This document shows, piece by piece, positions 59,000 through 64,000 of a stretch of 64,000 nucleotides of DNA. Origin of the DNA: Pigoraptor vietnamica (Eukaryota; Opisthokonta; Filasterea); the NCBI GenBank assembly GCA_943704525.1, contig CALSCQ010000041.1, positions 1 to 64,000 on the forward strand. The letters run 5' to 3'. The notes beneath the pieces are model-generated. The model searched no databases and had not been told where the DNA came from. It saw only the letters and a program-made list of their open reading frames with translations. The position numbers and the translations under genes are program-made. Within the stretch, counting starts at the first letter, position 1. Each line of letters opens with the position of its first letter.

Positions 59000-59797
59000 T
59001 CACCAGTAGGGTCGCGCGCACTCCTCCACATAGATTGCGCACGGCATCACGGTCACCCCTTCCTCAATGGCCTCCCACCAGAATTCTTCTTCCTCGTAGC
59101 CAGTGCCCCTCAGCGGACGCACGCGCCCCGTCCCATTCTGCGGGCACAGGTGCGGAAACAGCGACAGCGCCGCCTCTCTCAACACGGCCCTCCGCCGCGC
59201 CACCCCCATCCCTACCGGCGCACGGCAGTGGATCTCCAGCGCATCGTAGTACTCCCCGACGTCCCTCTGCAGCACTCTCGCCGCCTCCACTACCCGCCCA
59301 TTCGCACCAAACCCGCTCCGCAGCGCAGCGTCCGCGCGTGCCTGCGCAGCCGCCACCGCCCCATCCGACGGCTCCTTCGACAACAGACGCACCAACACCT
59401 CTGCGTTGTGCCGAACGGCCGCCCTCCGCACTCTCGCCGACTGCCCGCGGTGCACTGCCCGCACTCCCTCCACACCCGCCTCCAGCAGCGGTCCCGCGTG
59501 CGCAATCGCCTCAAACCGCAACTGCGCCGCCAGAATGGACGCACACCGCGCCATCGCGTGCGCCGCCTTCGCCCCGAGACCCGCGCACCGATGGAGCCAA
59601 AATTCCCCTGTAGTTGAGTGGCCAGGGGACCTTGCCGCCATACTTCTCAACGTACCGCGTCGTGCACAGCAGCGCCGTCCACTCGTGCATTGTGCGACGT
59701 TGGTGGCCACGGAGCAAGCCGGGGCCAGAACAGGTCGTCTGGCTGCCGGATTGCGCTGGAGCGCACGTGACCCGAAGATGTGTGTGAGCCCACGCAT
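59000..59797 (-). CDS. unknown protein, downstream member of a tandem pair
   Basis: Open frame of 265 aa on minus from the ATG at 59797; an internal ATG at 59638 is an alternative. I do not recognise the family. The first 50 residues are Arg/Ala/Ser-rich without acidic residues, like a mitochondrial presequence. The rest is helical and Ala/Arg-rich, with EYYDALEIHCRAPVGMG then ARRRAVLREAAL, and ends EEEEFWWEAIEEGVTVMPCA then a short Trp-terminal tail. The block around EYYDALEIHCRAPV has a counterpart in the adjacent upstream gene (DVYTVLELNFRCPV then ARRREVLHFAL), so the two are probably diverged duplicates. Possibly one exon of a larger gene. Confidence 0.55.
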   Translation of the reverse strand: MRGLTHIFGSRALQRNPAARRPVLAPACSVATNVAQCTSGRRCCARRGTLRSMAARSPGHSTTGEFWLHRCAGLGAKAAHAMARCASILAAQLRFEAIAHAGPLLEAGVEGVRAVHRGQSARVRRAAVRHNAEVLVRLLSKEPSDGAVAAAQARADAALRSGFGANGRVVEAARVLQRDVGEYYDALEIHCRAPVGMGVARRRAVLREAALSLFPHLCPQNGTGRVRPLRGTGYEEEEFWWEAIEEGVTVMPCAIYVEECARPYW

Positions 59798-59825
59798 CAA
59801 TCCGTCACAAACGGGCAGATCACGT

Positions 59826-60887
59826 TCACTGGCACACCGTCACAAACACTCGACAGCCCCACACCAACTGACGCTGACCACCCGAAACACACAGACAAAT
59901 CCACGCGCAAAAGTGAATGAAGTCCCCACCGACCCTCGGCGGCAAGAGAGCCCAGTGCGAATACGCCGGCATTGCAAGTCCCGGCCCGTGGTACATAAGC
60001 GTCAGCGTTCTCCACCCCTTCTGCACGCGCTCCCCCAGCGCAAAATGGAGCACTTCCCGCCGCCGCGCCTCGCTCAGATGCACCGGACACCGAAAGTTCA
60101 GCTCGAGCACCGTGTACACGTCCTGCAGCTCCTCTTCCGACAGATGCTCAAATGCACGCAGTTGCAAGAGTGCTCGCCGCTGTGCGTCGTCCACTGGCTT
60201 GACGCGCCGCGCAAACGCATCGCCGTCCTCTCCTAGCCTCCGCCGCGACAGCAAGTCACCCACGGCGCCCACATTCTTCAGCACGACCGCCGCCTTCTCC
60301 CCAACCGACCCCTCGGTGGGTATCGCACGCATGCCCGGCACAACCCCCACAAGCTCCGGCGTCAGCACTTTCACAAGCACCACGCGCAGAGTGTCGGCCA
60401 GGTCCGAGAGCGCCTTGCACTCGAGCGCCAGCTCAGCCAGCCTCTCCTCCGACAATCACGCAGCGGCCTCTTCAAGACAGTCGAGCGCACACACTGCCGG
60501 CGCATACGGCGCAGCGTCCTGTTTGCCGAGGAGAAGCGCCCACCCTGCGAGAGCCTCCAGCACTGCGACTTTGGCCGTGGGAGTGCGGCTGTAGAGCAGC
60601 GTGTAGAAATCGAACAGCACCTCCAGCAACAAAAACCGCTGTCCGCTGACAATTACGTCCGCTTCGCGCGCGACAGTCACGTGAGGAGAGTCTGAAGCAC
60701 CACAGCCACTGAGGGGCGCTGCTTCGGTCGAGGGCACATCCAGTGCGCATGACGAGTAACAAGCGGGAGACGGCGCTGTGAGTGCGCGAAAACGGGCCGC
60801 GCACCTGGCTCGCCCCGCGCGCAACAAGGCTGCGTGCGCACCCTGCGCCAGGAGGGCGGAAGGGAGGCGAAGCAGACGCGCATACAT
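59826..60887 (-). CDS. unknown protein, upstream member of the tandem pair, with in-frame TGA
   Basis: From the ATG at 60887 (MYARLLRLPSALLAQGAHAA, Arg/Ala-rich, presequence-like) the frame runs 143 codons to a TGA at 60458-60456. The same frame then stays open without a break to 59826. Protein character is continuous across the stop (DCLEEAAA, stop, LSEERLAELALECKALSDLA), and the downstream part has no early ATG. No GT-AG or GC-AG intron of plausible size removes the TGA while keeping the helices on both sides. Options: a sequence error, a recent nonsense mutation, stop read-through, or two separate proteins. The segment ELQDVYTVLELNFRCPV followed by ARRREVLHFAL resembles the neighbouring gene. 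The final 35 residues (to 59826) look non-coding, so the true end may be a missed splice near 59935. Confidence 0.5.
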
Positions 60888-61252
60888 GGCGACAAAAGAG
60901 AGGGGAGGTGAGAGGAAAAAGGGAGGCAATTTCTTTTCAAAATATCTCTGGGCACGTGAGAGTGCATCCGGGCAATCAGGCGTGGAGAGGCAGGGCCGGC
61001 AGCACACGAGCGCGGCGGGCGAGCACGATGCTGAAAGGGACCATGTCGCAGACAGAGACCATCAAAGAAGTTAGGGGAGAAGAAGTCTGACTCGCGGCTT
61101 TTTTTTTTGCAAGACTGAATACTGAAGAGCTTGCGTTGCATTTGTGTCAAATGTATCAATTCCACCCCGCATGTAATTTGCAAAATGTTCAACTCAGGTG
61201 TATCCAACTGAATGCGCGCGTGTCTGTGTGCGTGTGTGCGTGTGTGTGGGTG

Positions 61253-61285
<33 letters not shown>

Positions 61286-61493
61286 TCAAGTGCGCGCGCG
61301 CGCGTGTGTATGCATGGATGTGCGTATGTATGTGTACGTGCACGTAAAAAGCGCATGAGTCTCTGACTCTTTTCCACAACTGCCCTCCATGGTACTGGCA
61401 ACGGTTACATCGCCTCGTTCATCTCCACCTCGTGGGCGACCGTCGTCTTCGCAAGCAACGCGCGTGCACGCCAGTCATCGAAACCTCCGTCAT
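60888..61493. promoter_or_regulatory. intergenic region with TG repeat
   Basis: 606 bp upstream of the minus-strand unknown gene and downstream of the MYND gene. A TG/TGCG microsatellite with a GCGCGCGCGCG block lies at about 61214-61345. A short poly-T run is at 61099-61108. Confidence 0.5.
61214..61345. repeat. TG/CG microsatellite
   Basis: Imperfect TG run of about 130 bp with a pure GC-dinucleotide block, potentially Z-DNA forming. Confidence 0.93.
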
Positions 61494-63178
61494 TCACCAC
61501 AGCTGCCCGGCCACGGCCTCCGCCAGTAGCACCCGCAACTGCACTACGTCACCACCGCCTTCCGCGAGCGCCCAAAAGTAGAGCGGGCGCACGTGCGTGC
61601 GGTTGGCCGTGGCGCGCACGAGTGTCGCACTCCACTCGCGGCGCATGCGTGCAAAGAGGCGGGGCTCCACGAAGACGCCGTTGAGCGAGTGCACGCAGTC
61701 CCACACGCGGAGGGGCTCGCTGTCGGAGGGGTCGAAGGCGCGCGACTGGATTTTGACGAGGAATCGCTTCCCTTGCGTGTTGAACGACCTGATCGAAACA
61801 GATCCATTAGTGTGTGCCAGTTCAGCGATCCGCCAACAAGACGCAGTCAGGCTTATTACGCATGTACACAGCACGGGCGCGCGCCCATTTTCAATGTGCC
61901 ACCCACACGCACCGCAGCTTCGGGGGCGGGCTGCAATCGTCGGGCAGACTTGCGAGGGCCGACCTTGTTGCACCGTCTTCAGACTCTTCCGCCACCGGGG
62001 CGCCGTCCCGCGACCGCAGAGGGGCCGCACGCACCGTGACGACAACGGAGGCCTCGTCGCTGACAAGGCATGCGTCCCTGTGAGCGCGCCAGTCGCCCTG
62101 CTGGCACGTGGCGGAGCAGTACTTGACCGCCATGCACTGCGAGCACACGCGGAGCTTGCCGTCCGTCCTTCCGCACTTGGCGCACTTCTTGGGCGGTGTT
62201 GTGTGCTTGCGGACTTCGGATCCCACGTAGGCCCGCGAGACGCGCTCTGTGGTCAGCTTGCAGTCTGTCGTCTGGGGAGGATGATACCTGCGGGAATGAG
62301 GAGCGCAACCCGTGAGTGATGCGTGTGTGTGCATGTATGTCGTGTTGCGTGTGTGAATGTGAGGGTTTCTGTGCGCGTGCCCTGCGTGCGTGCGTTTGTG
62401 CGAGCGTGCGCCAGTGTATGCTTGTGCACGCGCAAGACGACTGCGTGAGTTTCAACGAAAGTGTCGTGGCGAATATGAGCCCAAACTGACACACAGAGAG
62501 CGACTGCTACAGCAATTGACGCACACAAGAAAACGACTACGTTAGAGCTATTCGCGCACACCCAACAATAAGCGAGTCACGCACACAAAGTCCGCGGCGG
62601 TGAGGGGAGGCTGGAGGTGGCAGCCAGCGGTCGTCTCGATTGCGGGCGGAAAGCTGGGCATGACGAGTGCGTAGGTATGAGCCATGCAAGTAAAGCGAGG
62701 ATGCGCGAGATAAACAAGAATGAGTGCTTGCTCTCAATACAAAACACTCTAACAATTCACGCATCTCCACACACAGGGCACACAAGAGCGCCCGCATTCA
62801 CACGCACTCGTGGCCACATGAGCCAACACCACGGCCAAGAGGACGCAGGTTCGAACCCAAACAAACGCAGGCCATGTGCCAACATTTTTCAAGCAGTCAC
62901 CTCCGGTAAAAGTCCATGGCCCTCTGAACGGTCGGGTTGGGGTGGCGCCCGTCGCCCCCGTCGTCCTTAATGGTGTACGGCGACCCGCTCACAACGGTGC
63001 GCTCGAGCTGCAGCCGTCCGCTGAAGTTGACGGCATAGTGAATGCCGCCCTTTCTGTTGTGCGCGTGGAGGGTTGAAGTTAGATAGACCGAGCTCATATG
63101 CAGAAAAAGGCAGGCGTGTAGACCTCCACACAAACCCTCGCACACACACTCGCACTTTACTCACACGCACACGCGCAT

Positions 63179-63214
<36 letters not shown>

Positions 63215-63408
63215 TCGCACTTTACTCACACGCACGCGCGCACACGCACACACCACACAGACGCAGCGCGCACGCACCTGTTGTCCTTAATATGGCTTCC
63301 CTTAATCACAACGTTTGAAAGGTTTCTGACAGTCATGCCCACGCCACTGCGCCCGATCAGACAGACTGCCGTGTTAACAGAAAAACTGGCACGCTCACCG
63401 TTACTATG

Positions 63409-63454
<46 letters not shown>

Positions 63455-63478
63455 ACACACACACACACCACACACACA

Positions 63479-63562
<84 letters not shown>

Positions 63563-64000
63563 GCCCACCCGCTCCGGGCAATGAGGCAGTCTTCCATGAG
63601 ACAATCCGTGATGCGCCCGTGCAACGTGACGGCAAACTCTTGCGCGCACTCGACCATGCGGCAGCGGCGAACCACAATTTTCCCGCTCTCTTGGACACTC
63701 AAGGCGTATCCCGTCACGCGCACAAACTCACTATCTTCCAGCAAGAGCCCGGCCGGCGTCCGCGCAACATAAATGCCACGCGCGTTGTCCGATACCGAAG
63801 TCCAGCGCACGACGCCGCGCGAACCGTCGCGTACTATCACGGCCTGCGTCGACCGCACGTCCGGCCAGCCGCAACGAGATATTGCGCACTGGAGTACCGT
63901 GGCGCTCGCAGCCACGCCGAGGGCGGAGACACCCTGGGACATCTCGGACGAGATGCGGCAACCGACGACCGTCGCCGTGCCACAGAGAGAAAACACGGCG
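61494..64000 (-). CDS. beta-helix/MYND zinc-finger protein, 5' end beyond the window
   Basis: Exons on minus within the window: (beyond 64000)-63569, 63346-63278, 63053-62901, 62287-61913, 61788-61494. The N-terminal part shows short repeated turns typical of a right-handed parallel beta-helix (GIYVARTPAGLLLEDSEFVR, YALSVQESGKIVVRRCRMVE, VGMTVRNLSNVVIKGSHIKD). Then comes a MYND finger (CAKCGRTDGKLRVCSQCMAV then KYCSATCQQGDWRAHRDAC), an acidic linker and a C-terminal domain of about 98 aa. MYND fingers bind proline-rich peptides; beta-helices of this kind occur in FBXO11-type and carbohydrate-acting proteins. I do not know a named protein with this order. The intron 63568-63347 is mostly a CA microsatellite; the intron 62900-62288 is unusually long (613 bp). 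Confidence 0.75.
63186..63212. repeat. (CA)n microsatellite in an intron
   Basis: Short CA run with flanking CGCA-rich sequence (about 63130-63260) in the intron 63277-63054 of the MYND gene. Confidence 0.9.
63417..63556. repeat. (CA)n microsatellite with ACCACAC interruptions in an intron
   Basis: About 140 bp of CA (TG in the transcript) inside the intron 63568-63347 of the MYND gene. Confidence 0.98.

Noticed and set aside
62840-62870. tRNA T-arm-like sequence (GGTTCGAACCC) in an intron
   Set aside because: The stem around the loop does not pair as a T-stem and no matching acceptor or anticodon arms are found upstream.

Overview
The window is nuclear DNA of a unicellular eukaryote. It is GC-rich and gene-dense, with short introns of mostly 45-110 bp, many TG/CA microsatellites and no operons. 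I can place 22 protein genes, nearly all spliced. Exon joins were worked out by hand from splice-site consensus, reading-frame phase and similarity to remembered families. The gene set mixes animal/fungus-type families (a Spindly-like dynein adaptor, IQSEC/BRAG Arf-GEF, KDM5 demethylase, ABHD8, TMEM220, trimethyllysine dioxygenase, CNEP1R1) with a free-standing two-component HPt protein. That best suits a protist related to animals and fungi, or a flagellate fungus. I cannot name the species.

Layout: 1-5.5 kb holds an HPt phosphotransfer protein, the Spindly-like adaptor (minus) and an ABHD8-like hydrolase. 5.7-15.2 kb holds the GPI-transamidase subunit GAA1, a MARK-type kinase (minus) and an 18-exon coiled-coil protein of unknown role. 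15.2-23.2 kb is all minus strand: an F-box/LRR protein with an N-terminal zinc ribbon, an IQSEC-type Arf-GEF, a 1.3 kb CA-rich spacer and a five-exon CNEP1R1 homologue. 23.4-28.7 kb holds Rab GDI, trimethyllysine dioxygenase (minus) and TRM112. 28.7-38.4 kb holds KDM5 (minus), proteasome alpha5 and TFIIIC90 (minus). 38.8-51.6 kb holds MON2, tubulin cofactor B (minus) and mitochondrial intermediate peptidase. 51.7-64 kb holds a minisatellite, a 12-TM adenylyl cyclase (minus), TMEM220, two related unknown genes (minus) and a beta-helix/MYND protein (minus) that runs off the right edge.

Genes sit mainly in divergent pairs sharing 350-1100 bp promoters and convergent pairs with very short gaps (12 and 13 bp in two cases). 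Recurring themes are membrane traffic (GDI, MON2, IQSEC), the cytoskeleton (Spindly, TBCB, MARK), chromatin and transcription (KDM5, TFIIIC90) and mitochondria (MIP, TMLH). These are dispersed housekeeping genes, not one pathway.

The most interesting points are the adenylyl cyclase, whose two catalytic halves appear swapped relative to animal enzymes; a Spindly homologue keeping the CC1 box, Spindly motif and CaaX end; an unknown tandem gene pair, one copy with an in-frame TGA; several probable GC-AG introns; and TTAGGG-type repeats just inside two introns.
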